Shown here: piece by piece, positions 1 through 9,308 of the stretch
How the letters are laid out: each line of letters begins with the position of its first letter
How positions within the stretch are numbered: position 1 is the first letter of the stretch
Source: Photobacterium kishitanii
Lineage (GTDB): Bacteria; Pseudomonadota; Gammaproteobacteria; Enterobacterales; Vibrionaceae
NCBI RefSeq assembly: GCF_003026355.1
Contig: NZ_PYON01000022.1
Coordinates: 1 to 64,000 of the forward strand
Length of the DNA stretch: 64,000 bases
Reading direction: 5' to 3'
Translations under genes and position numbers: made by a program
The notes under the pieces: generated by a model
Databases searched by the model: none
Seen by the model: only the letters and a program-made list of their open reading frames with translations
What the model was told of the DNA's origin: nothing

Positions 1-17
1 ATTTGTTTGTTTTGTCT

Positions 18-26
18 TGGTATAAT
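18..26 (+). promoter_or_regulatory. Extended -10 promoter candidate for the DUF1919 gene
   Basis: TGGTATAAT is a perfect extended -10 element (TGnTATAAT). It would start transcription near base 33, giving a leader of about 50 bases before the ATG at 82. No good -35 is visible, as expected for the extended -10 class. This is a sequence match only. Confidence 0.4.
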
Positions 27-81
27 TTATATAATAAATAATAGTTAATTTTTATATTTTAAAAATCCTCAAGGATAATCA

Positions 82-732
82 ATGATTCAACGAGTTATAG
101 CATACGTTTATAAGAGAACCTTATTTAGAGTTTATCGATCTTATGTGAATGATAAACATAAGAAAAAACTAACGAATAAAAATTTTAGTATTATTTCCAA
201 TAACTGTATTGGTGGTATTACTTGCAGCGATTTAGATCAACCATTTAACTCACCTACAGTTGATTGTTTCTTTTATTCTAGTTGTTATGTTAAATTTTGT
301 CAGGATCTAAAATACTATTTTTTACAAGAACTTGTTGAAGTTCCTGAATCAAAGTATGCCGGTAAATGTGACTATGTTGTTGCGCATCTAGATGATGTTG
401 AAATTCACTTTATTCATGATCAAAATTTTTCATTAGCAAAAGAAAAGTGGGATCGCCGTAAGCAGCGTGTTAACTTTGATAACTTATTCTTTACTATGTC
501 TGATCGTGATCTATGCGATGAGAGCGATGTTGATACTTTTTTGAATATAGATAAAGATCGTGCAATTTTCTTCTCGGCACAAAACCGTTCAAATGCGAAT
601 AACTTTATTTATTGCTATGATGAAAAAGGTGAAATTACAACACCTCTTTTTGCTATGTATCGTACTTTTGAAAAATATTTCAATATGGTTGAATGGCTTA
701 ATACGGGAAGTGTTAAAGCCAGTGAAAAATAA
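82..732 (+). CDS. DUF1919 family protein, capsule/exopolysaccharide-type
   Basis: This 216-residue cytosolic-looking protein has no signal peptide or membrane segment. The N-terminal third carries the family signature IISNNCIGG (residues 37-45) followed by FNSPTVD, which I recognise as DUF1919. Proteins of this family often sit in capsule or exopolysaccharide loci and are thought to act on carbohydrates, but no reaction has been established as far as I know. The start has an AAGGA ribosome site 9 bases upstream. It stands alone here: whatever lies to its left is outside the window, and the acyl-CoA ligase to its right is convergent. The family call is fairly firm; the role is unknown. Confidence 0.75.
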   Translation: MIQRVIAYVYKRTLFRVYRSYVNDKHKKKLTNKNFSIISNNCIGGITCSDLDQPFNSPTVDCFFYSSCYVKFCQDLKYYFLQELVEVPESKYAGKCDYVVAHLDDVEIHFIHDQNFSLAKEKWDRRKQRVNFDNLFFTMSDRDLCDESDVDTFLNIDKDRAIFFSAQNRSNANNFIYCYDEKGEITTPLFAMYRTFEKYFNMVEWLNTGSVKASEK

Positions 733-747
733 GATAATATATATAAT

Positions 748-779
748 AAGTACTAAATCTATTATTGGATTTAGTACTT
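748..779. terminator. Hairpin between convergent genes
   Basis: A 12-bp perfect inverted repeat, AAGTACTAAATC and GATTTAGTACTT, with an 8-base loop lies between the DUF1919 gene and the convergent acyl-CoA ligase gene. It is A/T-rich with only a short U-tract on either side, so it is a plausible but weak bidirectional terminator. Confidence 0.5.
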
Positions 780-799
780 AAATTTGAAAATACTATTTA

Positions 800-2452
800 T
801 TATTTCCATTTTATTAGTTGTTCATTATTCCAATTATCATCAATTGTTGCGTAATGTTGCTCTAGTACATGACGTTTAATTTTTAATGTTGGTGTTAATA
901 TATCATTTTCAATAGTCCACGGTTCTTTAACCATCAATACACCTTTGATTTTTTGATGGGACTCTAGTTCGTTATTTATTTTAACTAAAATGGCGAGTAG
1001 TTTTTTTTCATAGCGAGCCCGATTAAGATTTGGGTAATTATGAGCAACGGCTAACAATATTGGTGCTGACATCCCTGAACCGACTAAGCACACCATCTCA
1101 AAGTTACCGAGTTCCATGAAGCGTTTTTCAATCGGTACTGGAGATACAAATTTACCTTTGGCTGTTTTGAAAGTATCTTTTTTACGCCCTTGGATAGTTA
1201 AATAGCCGTCATCGTCTAAATCACCGATATCACCAGTATATAACCAGCCATCGTTATCAAAGCTTTCTTGCGTTGCTTGAGGATTATTGTAATAGCCACT
1301 AAATAGACCTTTACTACGAACAAGAATTTCTTTATCTGCTGCTATTTTTAATTCAATTCCAGGGCCTGCATTACCGACGGTACCTATTTTATCACTGCGA
1401 TAGGGGTGGTTGAGGGTACTGTAAGCAAATGACTCCGTCATGCCCCATGCTTCGGTAATATTGAGGCCAATACTTTCATACCAATGTAATAAGCCTGCAG
1501 ATACTGGTGCAGATCCACAGCCAAGTACACGCGCTTGGTCTAATCCTAATCCTTGAGCTAATTTACTTTTAATAAATGTTGATACTAAAGGAACCTTTAG
1601 CAGGATATTTAATTTAGCTTGGGGAAGTTTATCTTGTATCCGTTGTTGGAATAAGGTCCATAAACGTGGCACCGAAACAAAAACGGTTGGACGATGCATT
1701 TTCACATCATCAATAAAAGTATCGAGAGATTCAGGAAATGCGACTTGTAGTCCTGACATAATCGAAGCGCCAAAAATATAAACCCGTTCGGTAATATGTG
1801 CGAGCGGTAAATATGAAAATAAACGTTCGTTGTCTTCTAAACCAATATGTTCAATGATTTTTTGTGATGACCAGACAAATGCACCATAGGTTAGCATTGC
1901 GCCTTTTGGCATGCCAGATGTACCCGATGTATACACAATTGACATTAAATCGGTGTCATGGTGCGAGCGACGTTCTGACGTTGGTAAATACTGTTCAAGC
2001 AGATCGTTTAATTGGAACTGACATGCAGGTGTACCTGGATAAGAAAAAGCGATAGTAGGTAACTGTGAATGAGTGCTTACCACCTCATTGATAGCTGTTG
2101 GACTGTCGAGTTTTCCAATAATGATCAATTTTGCATCACTATGGTCAATACAATGAGCAATGGTGTCAGCACTGGCAGTCGGAAATATTGGCACACTCAC
2201 ATAGCCACCGAGCATCATGGCTAAATCACAAATAAACCATTCAGCACAATTTTTAGAGATTAATGCTATACGATCGCCTGGTTGAATTCCTAATTTTTGA
2301 AGTGCTGTTACTAGACGTTGGGCTTTATCCGCAACACTAGCGAAGGTGTAATTAACAAATTCACGATTGATAATTTGCTTTAAATAAATATCGTTAGGGC
2401 GTTCATTGGCCCATTTGATGATCATGTCAGCAGGTGTTTGTAGTTGAGCCAT
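800..2452 (-). CDS. Long-chain fatty acid--CoA ligase (AMP-binding)
   Basis: A 550-residue ANL-superfamily adenylating enzyme expected to activate fatty acids to acyl-CoA with ATP and CoA at the membrane face. Seen: the P-loop-like motif YTSGTSGMPKGAM (about residues 173-185), the YLPLAHITER helix typical of long-chain FAA1/FadD15-type ligases, AWGMTES (motif A5), YTGDIGDLDDDGYL and the hinge motif GRKKDTFKT. A CGGAG ribosome site precedes the ATG. It is the long-chain type that lacks the FadD N-terminal extension, so it may not be the main beta-oxidation FadD. The gene is monocistronic and convergent with DUF1919. Confidence 0.88.
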   Translation of the reverse strand: MAQLQTPADMIIKWANERPNDIYLKQIINREFVNYTFASVADKAQRLVTALQKLGIQPGDRIALISKNCAEWFICDLAMMLGGYVSVPIFPTASADTIAHCIDHSDAKLIIIGKLDSPTAINEVVSTHSQLPTIAFSYPGTPACQFQLNDLLEQYLPTSERRSHHDTDLMSIVYTSGTSGMPKGAMLTYGAFVWSSQKIIEHIGLEDNERLFSYLPLAHITERVYIFGASIMSGLQVAFPESLDTFIDDVKMHRPTVFVSVPRLWTLFQQRIQDKLPQAKLNILLKVPLVSTFIKSKLAQGLGLDQARVLGCGSAPVSAGLLHWYESIGLNITEAWGMTESFAYSTLNHPYRSDKIGTVGNAGPGIELKIAADKEILVRSKGLFSGYYNNPQATQESFDNDGWLYTGDIGDLDDDGYLTIQGRKKDTFKTAKGKFVSPVPIEKRFMELGNFEMVCLVGSGMSAPILLAVAHNYPNLNRARYEKKLLAILVKINNELESHQKIKGVLMVKEPWTIENDILTPTLKIKRHVLEQHYATIDDNWNNEQLIKWK

Positions 2453-2650
2453 AAGTACTCCGTTTACAAATTGGCCGTGAATTATTTATGTTGCTAATAT
2501 GTTAAATCTAAGTCGTTATATAAACGATAGTCAAGAATTATTATGCTAATTGTTTAGTAATGACCATAAGTGCCTGACGTGTGTTTCTTTTTATTGTATT
2601 GAATTTTATGGATTTTTATTTAAACGGATGTATGAAAGTCAGCTTATTAA

Positions 2651-2687
2651 CTTACTCAATTTATGTTAAGTGTATAAATTGAGTAAG
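2651..2687 (-). terminator. Hairpin downstream of the LRR-kinase gene
   Basis: A perfect 14-bp stem (CTTACTCAATTTAT with its complement) and a 9-base loop sit 25 bases past the stop of the LRR-kinase gene. The stem is AT-rich and no clear U-run follows, so termination is likely but not certain. Confidence 0.5.
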
Positions 2688-2711
2688 GGGGAAATGGTTA
2701 AATAATGATAA

Positions 2712-3965
2712 TTAAGCCGCAATATAAGAGTGGGCTAGGGCATGTAATTGGTGATATAGCGTTGTGTGTTGATCTTCAATTTGGCAAACCGACAGCAAAT
2801 CTTCGATAAAATATCCTACTGCTCGCCACTCAATAGCGGCTATTTTTTGTTGTTGTTCTGGTGACAGATCATCATAAATTGAAGCTGCGCCAAAATCGCC
2901 AACTAAAATGTTAGCATTGTCGTCGACTAATACGTTATGCGCATAAATATCACCATGGGCAACTCCTTGGGCTTGCATATGGTTAATGACAGCTTCCATT
3001 TGTTCAACAATTTTTGATATGGCTTCAATTGACAGTGTAAATTGGGCTGGAAATGTATCTCGAGTACAGGTCGTGAATGTTGGTGGTAAGCCGAGGTTAT
3101 GATAATGCGGTGGAATTAAAGCCATTATCAAGGCGAGATAATTAGGTTCATTTACTTGTGCCAATGATGCGACTAAATTCGTATGAGACCCTGTTTTTAA
3201 GCAAGCATTTAATTCATCCTGTGGGTAACCATCTGAGGTTACTTGTCCTTTAAAAACTTTAACCGCGATATTTTTATCAAGTTGATGAGGGTTTGATAGC
3301 CACTGAGCTAATGAAATTACCCCAGAAGCGCCTTGACCCAATATTTTATCTAGTTGGTAATCTGTTGAAGCAACCGTCGGCAGTGGATTATCAACATGTT
3401 GATGGCGGTTGAAATCATTACCCGAAAAAGCCAACCAAGCTAGCTTAGGGAGGTTAAGTAATTGGTTTGGAAATGTAGTGAGTGCATTAGCTGACAATCG
3501 TATTAGCTGTAAGTTAACTAATTTATTCATAGTTAGCGGTAGTGCTGTCAGTGCATTACCTGCTAAGGCTAACTTTTGTAAACGGATGCAGTCGCCAATC
3601 GCTTCAGGAAGAGCGGTTATTTTATTGTCAGTTAAGATTAGCCAGCGTAATTTTTTAGGCAGTGCGTTTGCTGCAACGGTGGCGATTTGATTTGATTTGA
3701 AGCCTATCATTTCCAGATTGGGACACGCGCCTAAAATAGTGGGTAGTTCTGTAAAGTTGTTGTTTGAAATAAAAATAATACGCAATTTAGTCAATTGACT
3801 GAAACTATCAGGCAAATGCGTTAATTGGTTATTGGTCAGATCTAATATTTCTAAGCTGTTTGCAAGCGTTAGAATCTCTTCTGGAAATTGGGTCAGCTGT
3901 TCACTTAATGTTAAATGAGTAATGCCTTTAAGCTGGCCTAAGCGTAATTGTTCTAACGTATGCAA
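2712..3965 (-). CDS. Leucine-rich-repeat protein kinase (bacterial LRR-Ser/Thr kinase fusion)
   Basis: A 417-residue soluble protein in two parts. Residues ~15-195 hold about seven LRRs with the LxxLxLxxNxLTxLP pattern. A Hanks-type kinase domain begins near residue 207. Kinase landmarks present are the glycine loop GQGASG, the AVKVFK lysine, a glutamate in DELNACLK, the catalytic loop HGDIYAHNVLV (~335, HGD in place of HRD, with Asp and Asn kept) and DFG (~355). All core catalytic residues are therefore there. There is no signal peptide and no transmembrane segment, so it is a cytosolic kinase whose LRR probably selects the substrate. No partner phosphatase or obvious substrate is adjacent. 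The sequence strongly supports the architecture; the target is unknown. Confidence 0.85.
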   Translation of the reverse strand: MHTLEQLRLGQLKGITHLTLSEQLTQFPEEILTLANSLEILDLTNNQLTHLPDSFSQLTKLRIIFISNNNFTELPTILGACPNLEMIGFKSNQIATVAANALPKKLRWLILTDNKITALPEAIGDCIRLQKLALAGNALTALPLTMNKLVNLQLIRLSANALTTFPNQLLNLPKLAWLAFSGNDFNRHQHVDNPLPTVASTDYQLDKILGQGASGVISLAQWLSNPHQLDKNIAVKVFKGQVTSDGYPQDELNACLKTGSHTNLVASLAQVNEPNYLALIMALIPPHYHNLGLPPTFTTCTRDTFPAQFTLSIEAISKIVEQMEAVINHMQAQGVAHGDIYAHNVLVDDNANILVGDFGAASIYDDLSPEQQQKIAAIEWRAVGYFIEDLLSVCQIEDQHTTLYHQLHALAHSYIAA

Positions 3966-4184
3966 AATCGTCTCATTTTTGAATGATTATAATTGGTGGT
4001 AGCTATTGTAAAGATTTTAGACGGTTAGATCACTGCTGCTGTACAAGTTTACGATTTATCCACAATGTGAATATAAAGTGATGGTTATTTAATCAGGAGT
4101 TCAGGTAAACTAGCGCGATTCAGGTTGGTTATTACGTAAATTACCGTAATGTTATGCGTGTAGAAAATTATCATTGAGGGTAGT

Positions 4185-4910
4185 GTGCTAAAGAAAGTTA
4201 TTTGTCCATTAATGCTAGTGCTATTACCAATAGAGTACGTACAGGCAGAGTCGTTATATATACCATCACCATCATCAACATATGCTCTATACCCACCCGC
4301 AGGTAGTCGTACTGTTACTGATGTTATGAATCGTTATACACCTTTTGTTGAACCAAGATTAAAACGCTATTTTGAAAATGTTGGATTAACCTACCCACCT
4401 CAAAATATCGCTCTATTTGCCATGAAACAAGAACGCAATGTTGAGTTGTGGGCGAAAGAAAATGGTAAGTGGTTATACGTTAAACGTTATGATATCAAAA
4501 AAATGAGTGGTCATACGGGGCCTAAAATGCGCGAAGGTGATAAGCAGGTGCCTGAAGGTGTTTATCAAGTATCGTTGCTAAATCCTAATAGCCGTTATCA
4601 TTTATCAATGAAGCTTAATTACCCTAATGCATTTGATCGCAAGTACGCACAATTAGAGGGGCGTCATGCGCCGGGCAGTAATATTTTTATTCATGGTAAA
4701 CAAGCCTCAGTCGGATGTTTAGCGATGGGGGATTATGCGATTGAAGAACTGTTTTTATTAGCCGAACGAACAGGCATTGATAATATCGAAGTATTAATTA
4801 GTCCACATGATCCTAGAAAAGGTAAATTGTTAGCCGCTAACTCCCAACCTTATTGGACTAAAATTTTATATCGTGATATTGAACAACATGCGAGAAAATT
4901 TAATCGTTAA
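4185..4910 (+). CDS. L,D-transpeptidase family protein, YafK/DpaA-like
   Basis: A 241-residue exported protein with a GTG start, a GAGGG ribosome site and an N-terminal signal peptide (cleavage near VQAES). The YkuD catalytic signature is complete: IHGKQASVGCLAM (~169-181), with His and nucleophilic Cys. Overall it resembles E. coli YafK (DpaA), including the GPKxREGDKQVPEGVY stretch. YafK-like enzymes release or exchange lipoprotein (Lpp) on peptidoglycan, so this protein most likely acts in the periplasm on meso-DAP crosslinks. An L,D-transpeptidase with crosslinking activity cannot be excluded by sequence alone. It stands alone between the LRR-kinase gene and a TetR gene. Confidence 0.8.
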   Translation: MLKKVICPLMLVLLPIEYVQAESLYIPSPSSTYALYPPAGSRTVTDVMNRYTPFVEPRLKRYFENVGLTYPPQNIALFAMKQERNVELWAKENGKWLYVKRYDIKKMSGHTGPKMREGDKQVPEGVYQVSLLNPNSRYHLSMKLNYPNAFDRKYAQLEGRHAPGSNIFIHGKQASVGCLAMGDYAIEELFLLAERTGIDNIEVLISPHDPRKGKLLAANSQPYWTKILYRDIEQHARKFNR

Positions 4911-5040
4911 TTATGTGGTTAAACCCTAGTTAACCGAAAAGCATTTTGTAATACTACAGCGAACCAATATTCTTGACGTTATTATTAAGCGTCAAGGGTA
5001 TTACCGTTGCATAAAATGATTAGAACAGAGTCAACGCATT

Positions 5041-5502
5041 ATGCCAAAGCGTAGTAAAGAAGACACCGAAATCACCATTCAGACTATTATGGATGCAGTA
5101 ATAGAGCAAATACTGACGTTAGGTTACGATAAAATGTCGTACACAACCTTGAGTAACCAAACTGGAATATCAAGAACAGGTATTAGCCACCACTTCCCTA
5201 AAAAGCAAGATTTTGCTCACGCACTTGATGAGCGTATCTACCATCTCTTTGTTGATAAATTGGATCTAACAGGCGATTTGCAGGCATTTGCAATAAGTTG
5301 GTCTGCTGCATTAGAAGATGAAAATTTTCGGGCTATTTTACGATTATTGTTTCACCATATTTCTTCAGCTGAAACATCTCATGAATTTGCTCATCGCGGT
5401 ATCGAACGGTTGTTTACACTGTGTGAACAACGTTATGGCAAGCAAAGTATTGTCGAATTAGAGTGTCTATTAGGACGTTCATTAATTCGTCTAGCCCGTT
5501 AA
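5041..5502 (+). CDS. TetR-family transcriptional regulator
   Basis: A 153-residue protein with an N-terminal TetR helix-turn-helix (~residues 10-60: a helix ending LGYDKMSYTTLSNQTGI followed by SRTGISHHFPKKQDF). The C-terminal ligand domain is short compared with the usual ~190-210 residues. It lies directly upstream of the TolC/HlyD/permease operon in the same direction but is separated from it by a strong terminator. It may regulate that exporter, since this is a common arrangement, but nothing in the sequence proves it. The ORF is intact with no sign of truncation at the 3' end. Confidence 0.8.
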   Translation: MPKRSKEDTEITIQTIMDAVIEQILTLGYDKMSYTTLSNQTGISRTGISHHFPKKQDFAHALDERIYHLFVDKLDLTGDLQAFAISWSAALEDENFRAILRLLFHHISSAETSHEFAHRGIERLFTLCEQRYGKQSIVELECLLGRSLIRLAR

Positions 5503-5543
5503 GTATTATTGATTTGATGACGATTAGTTTTATGACTAAATAT

Positions 5544-5576
5544 AAATAGCCCACATTGATTGTGGGCTATTTTATT
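5544..5576 (+). terminator. Rho-independent terminator after the TetR gene
   Basis: The stem AAATAGCCCACA/TGTGGGCTATTT has a 5-base loop and is followed by ATTTAT. It separates the regulator from the exporter operon. Confidence 0.8.
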
Positions 5577-5729
5577 TATAAGCCATTATGAAATTAGTAT
5601 CTATGTCAGTTAGATAAGTAATTAAAATGGAGTAATATTATAAAGAAGCTGCTAAAATTTACTGTTTTAGAGTATATGCTCTATATTTGTGGTGGCGCAT
5701 TGGCTAGGAAAGAACGTAAGGGTTAGTAC

Positions 5730-7145
5730 ATGAAAATAAGGCCATTGATGGTGAAGCAATTGACAATTGTACTGTTGGCAATCGTACCGACAGCGTATGC
5801 AGCGCCAGTGAGTTTTAATGATGCTTGGCATACTGTTGTAACAACAAATGATGGTTTAGCAGCAGATCGCGCCAGTGTTGAACAAGCGCAATACATGCAA
5901 GATGCTGCTAAAGATTTGTATTTACCCAAAGTAACTGTGGGAGCGAATTACACCCACTTAGATCATGATATTAAATTGTCGCCTTCAGATGTTTTTAGCA
6001 GTATGCCTGCCTCAAATACTGAGATCGGTAAAATTATTAATAATATTGTTTCTAATTCACAATTAAATTCTGCTTTTACGTCAACTATTTCTGATCGGGA
6101 TGTATTTACTAGTTCGATTCGGGCGATATGGCCAATCTTTACCGGTGGGCGAATTAACGCCGCTCAAGATATTGCGCAAGGTAAAACCGACCAAGCTAAA
6201 TATATGTTAGCGATGCAACAACAGGCAAAGTTTGAAGATTTATCACGTTTTTATTTTGGTGTGGTACTCGCTAAAAATGTATTACAAACACGTACTGAAG
6301 TTGAAAACGGTTTAAAACGTCATTATCAACATGCAGTAAAGCTTGAACAACAAGGTCAAATTGCCCGTGTTGAGCGCCTACAAGCACAAGTTGCTTATGA
6401 TAAAGCCAAAGTTGAACGTCAGAGCTCACTTCGTGACTTAGAAATAGCGCAAGTGGCGTTAACTCAGCTCTTAAAGCAATCGACACCTGTGACGCCATCT
6501 ACTGGATTATTTATTAATAATTCGTTGCCACCGATGTCTGCTTTTGTCGATAAAACCTTAGCCACCTATCCAGGTTTGCATATTTTAGATGCCAAACGTA
6601 AACAAGCTGGTGGGCTGATTGATGTCGAAAAAGGTAAGTATTACCCTGAAGTGTACTTATACGGTGATTATAACTTACATGATAGCGGTAGTTTAGCTGC
6701 CACGATGGCACCTGATTGGGCTGTGGGTGTGGGGGTGAGTGTGCCACTGATTGATAATTCTGGTCGTTCAGGAAAATTAAGTGCTGCCCATTCAATGGTA
6801 ACGCAAGTGAATCATTTACAAGCACAAGCTCAGCAAGATTTAACGGTCTTGGTTGAAAAAACCTATCGTGAAGCTAAACAAGCCTTAGAAGAATATAACG
6901 GTTTAGCGTCTAGCTTGGCACTGGCGAATGAAAATAGTGCATTGCGTGAAAAAGCATTTGGGCAGGGGTTGTCAACGTCATTAGATGTGGTTGATGCTGA
7001 GTTATTTGTGGCCAGTATTAAAACCCAACGCTTAGCGGCAGCTTATCAATATGTAGCGTGTTTAACCCGTTTACTTGCCATTAGTGGTGAGATGAATACA
7101 TTTAAAAATTATCAGCAATATCAAGGGATAGAGGTCAAATTATAA
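5730..7145 (+). CDS. TolC-family outer membrane channel
   Basis: A 471-residue protein with a signal peptide (cleavage near AYAAP) and the two-fold repeated long coiled-coil helices of outer membrane efflux proteins (OEP domains ~25-230 and ~260-455), including the typical RIWPIFTGGR segment before the second helical pair. It should form the outer-membrane duct for the exporter encoded by the next three genes. An AAGGG ribosome site lies 9 bases before the ATG. The stop codon overlaps the start of the HlyD gene by one base, which indicates translational coupling. Confidence 0.88.
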   Translation: MKIRPLMVKQLTIVLLAIVPTAYAAPVSFNDAWHTVVTTNDGLAADRASVEQAQYMQDAAKDLYLPKVTVGANYTHLDHDIKLSPSDVFSSMPASNTEIGKIINNIVSNSQLNSAFTSTISDRDVFTSSIRAIWPIFTGGRINAAQDIAQGKTDQAKYMLAMQQQAKFEDLSRFYFGVVLAKNVLQTRTEVENGLKRHYQHAVKLEQQGQIARVERLQAQVAYDKAKVERQSSLRDLEIAQVALTQLLKQSTPVTPSTGLFINNSLPPMSAFVDKTLATYPGLHILDAKRKQAGGLIDVEKGKYYPEVYLYGDYNLHDSGSLAATMAPDWAVGVGVSVPLIDNSGRSGKLSAAHSMVTQVNHLQAQAQQDLTVLVEKTYREAKQALEEYNGLASSLALANENSALREKAFGQGLSTSLDVVDAELFVASIKTQRLAAAYQYVACLTRLLAISGEMNTFKNYQQYQGIEVKL

Positions 7146-8119
7146 TGAGTAAGTTAAAAGCAATTGCTGTCGCTATTCCTGTTATCGCTGTGGTTGGATG
7201 GATCGGCTATACCTTCTGGCATGCTTACCAACCTCAACCTGAACGTATGCAAGGTCAAATTGAAGCTCAACAATATAATATCGCCTCAAAAGTGCCAGGC
7301 CGTATTGATAAAGTATTAGTTCGCAAAGGTGATGAAGTACAACCTGGACAATTGATTTTTACACTTTTAAGCCCTGAAATTGATGCTAAATTAGAACAAG
7401 CCCAAGCTGGTGAGCAAGCCGCAGGTGCATTAGCACAAGAAGCGGAAAAAGGTGCGCGTATCCAACAAATCGCTGCCGCTAAAGATCAATGGGGAAAAGC
7501 GAAAGCTGCTGCTGCCTTAATGCAAAAAACGTATGTCAGAATCAATAATCTTTATAACGATGGTGTGTTAGCAGAACAAAAGCGTGATGAAGTATACACC
7601 CAGTGGCGAGCTGCTCAATTTACTGAAAGTGCGGCTTATCAAATGTATCAAATGGCCAAAGAAGGTGCACGGGTTGAGACTAAACGTGCTGCTCAAGAAA
7701 AAGTTAAAATGGCAGCAGGTGCAGTGGCAGAGGTTCAAGCTTATGTCGCGGATACTAAAGTCAGTAGTTGGCATAAAGGCGAAGTGTCACAAGTCTTATT
7801 ACATGATGGAGAGTTAGCGCCACAAGGTTTCCCTGTGGTTAATATTATCGATATTAGCGATGCGTGGGCAGTATTTAATGTTCGAGAAGATAAACTTAAA
7901 GATTACCAAGAAGGTAAAACGTTTAAGGTTACTATTCCCGCTTTAGGTAATAAAAGTTATCAGCTGAAAGTCACGCATGTGGCGGTCATGGGGGATTTCG
8001 CAACTTGGCGTGCAACCGATACAGCCAAAGGTTTTGATATGCGAACGTTTGAAGTTGAAGCTCGCCCAACTCAGCCTATTGAGGGTTTACGAGTTGGTAT
8101 GAGTGTGATTGTTGAGTAA
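7145..8119 (+). CDS. HlyD-family periplasmic adaptor
   Basis: A 324-residue membrane-fusion protein with one N-terminal transmembrane helix (~5-27), a biotinyl-lipoyl-like half (IEAQQYNIASKVPGRIDKV), a coiled-coil hairpin (~80-190), the second lipoyl half and a beta-barrel (GQ/LRVGMSVIV C-terminus). It should link the two ABC-2 permeases in the inner membrane to the TolC-like channel. It resembles the YbhG/YhiI adaptor type. Its start overlaps the previous stop by one base, so it lies in the same operon. Confidence 0.9.
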   Translation: MSKLKAIAVAIPVIAVVGWIGYTFWHAYQPQPERMQGQIEAQQYNIASKVPGRIDKVLVRKGDEVQPGQLIFTLLSPEIDAKLEQAQAGEQAAGALAQEAEKGARIQQIAAAKDQWGKAKAAAALMQKTYVRINNLYNDGVLAEQKRDEVYTQWRAAQFTESAAYQMYQMAKEGARVETKRAAQEKVKMAAGAVAEVQAYVADTKVSSWHKGEVSQVLLHDGELAPQGFPVVNIIDISDAWAVFNVREDKLKDYQEGKTFKVTIPALGNKSYQLKVTHVAVMGDFATWRATDTAKGFDMRTFEVEARPTQPIEGLRVGMSVIVE

Positions 8120-8123
8120 TGAT

Positions 8124-9308
8124 ATGGTTGTATATTCAGCAATAAAAACTGAGTGGCGCACTATCTGGCAAGATAAATGGTTGCGAGCATTGGTGGTATG
8201 GCTACCTGCAATACTGTTTCTTACTATGTGGGCGATTTTTGCCACGGGTATTGCGCGGAACTTACCTGTTGGGGTGGTTGATCTTGATCACAGCCAAATG
8301 TCACGTCAATTAACGCGTTATATTGACGCGAGTCCAAGCATGGCAGTAACAAGGCAGTTCACTGATGATCACACTGCTAGTGCTGCTATGCGCGCTAATG
8401 ATATTTATGCAATGGTGGTGATCCCCGATAATTACGAGAAAGACGTTAAACTTGGCGAGACACCACAAATTACAACATTTTATAATGGTCAATTTATCTT
8501 AATTGGTAAATTAATTAATGCTGCAATGTTGCAAGTTGAAGGGACATATAACGCGGGTGTTGAAGCGATGAGGAATATGAGTTCCGGATCACCAGTACCG
8601 CTGCAAGCATTAGGACAGGCTGTGCCTATTCAAGCGCAGATAACGCCATTATTTAATAGCAATAGTCATTATGGCCAATTTTTGGTTTCGGCGATTATTC
8701 CCTCCATTTGGCAAATTTTAATTGTAGCAACCACAGTGTTGGCAATCGCGCATGAAGCCCGTGGGCAAGGATTATGGCGTTGGTTAGCGCAGACACCATG
8801 CCAAAAGTTATTGGGAAAATTACTCGCTTATTCGGGGTTGTTTTTAATTCAGGGCATTTTGTTTTTATGGTGGATGTATGTCGTGCTTGATTGGCCAATG
8901 CATGGCCATTGGGGATTATTAATTTTTGCTCAAGTGCTAATGGTTTTTGCTTGTCAAAGTATGGGGAGTTTGATTTATTTTGTCGCAATGGAAATTCCAC
9001 GAGCGATGAGTTTTGTTGCTGCTTATACCGCACCAGCATTTGCTTTTATGGGGATTACCTTTCCTGCTGCTGATATGCCTATTATTGCTAAAGTATGGCG
9101 TGGATTATTACCTGTTAGCCATTATATTGACGTGCAATTACAGCAAGTTGATTATGGTACTGGCTGGTATCAAGCATCGCATCAACTATTGGTGTTAAGT
9201 AGTTTTATGTGTGCTTTATTACTTGCGATGGGAGTAATGTTAGTACATCGAAATAAAGCATTAGCGAAGATATCGACACAGCAGGGAGATCGCCATGAGC
9301 TGGGGTGA
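8124..9308 (+). CDS. ABC-2 type permease, first paralogue
   Basis: The likely start is ATG 8124 (MVVYSAIKTEWRTIW); an open TTG further upstream overlaps the adaptor gene. The ~394-residue protein has one N-terminal membrane helix, a large periplasmic domain that opens with VGVVDLDHSQMSRQLTRYI, then five C-terminal helices, as in ABC2_membrane_3 proteins (YhhJ, YbhS, YbhR). It is a clear paralogue of the next gene: both contain V-x-LDHSQMSR at the same place. The 3' end overlaps the next gene by 14 bases. No nucleotide-binding domain is fused to it. Confidence 0.85.
   Translation: MVVYSAIKTEWRTIWQDKWLRALVVWLPAILFLTMWAIFATGIARNLPVGVVDLDHSQMSRQLTRYIDASPSMAVTRQFTDDHTASAAMRANDIYAMVVIPDNYEKDVKLGETPQITTFYNGQFILIGKLINAAMLQVEGTYNAGVEAMRNMSSGSPVPLQALGQAVPIQAQITPLFNSNSHYGQFLVSAIIPSIWQILIVATTVLAIAHEARGQGLWRWLAQTPCQKLLGKLLAYSGLFLIQGILFLWWMYVVLDWPMHGHWGLLIFAQVLMVFACQSMGSLIYFVAMEIPRAMSFVAAYTAPAFAFMGITFPAADMPIIAKVWRGLLPVSHYIDVQLQQVDYGTGWYQASHQLLVLSSFMCALLLAMGVMLVHRNKALAKISTQQGDRHELG

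Noticed and set aside
560-781. 73-residue reading frame overlapping the 3' part of the DUF1919 gene
   Set aside because: It is a frame shadow of the DUF1919 gene without a ribosome site, and its composition follows the A/T bias of the other frame.
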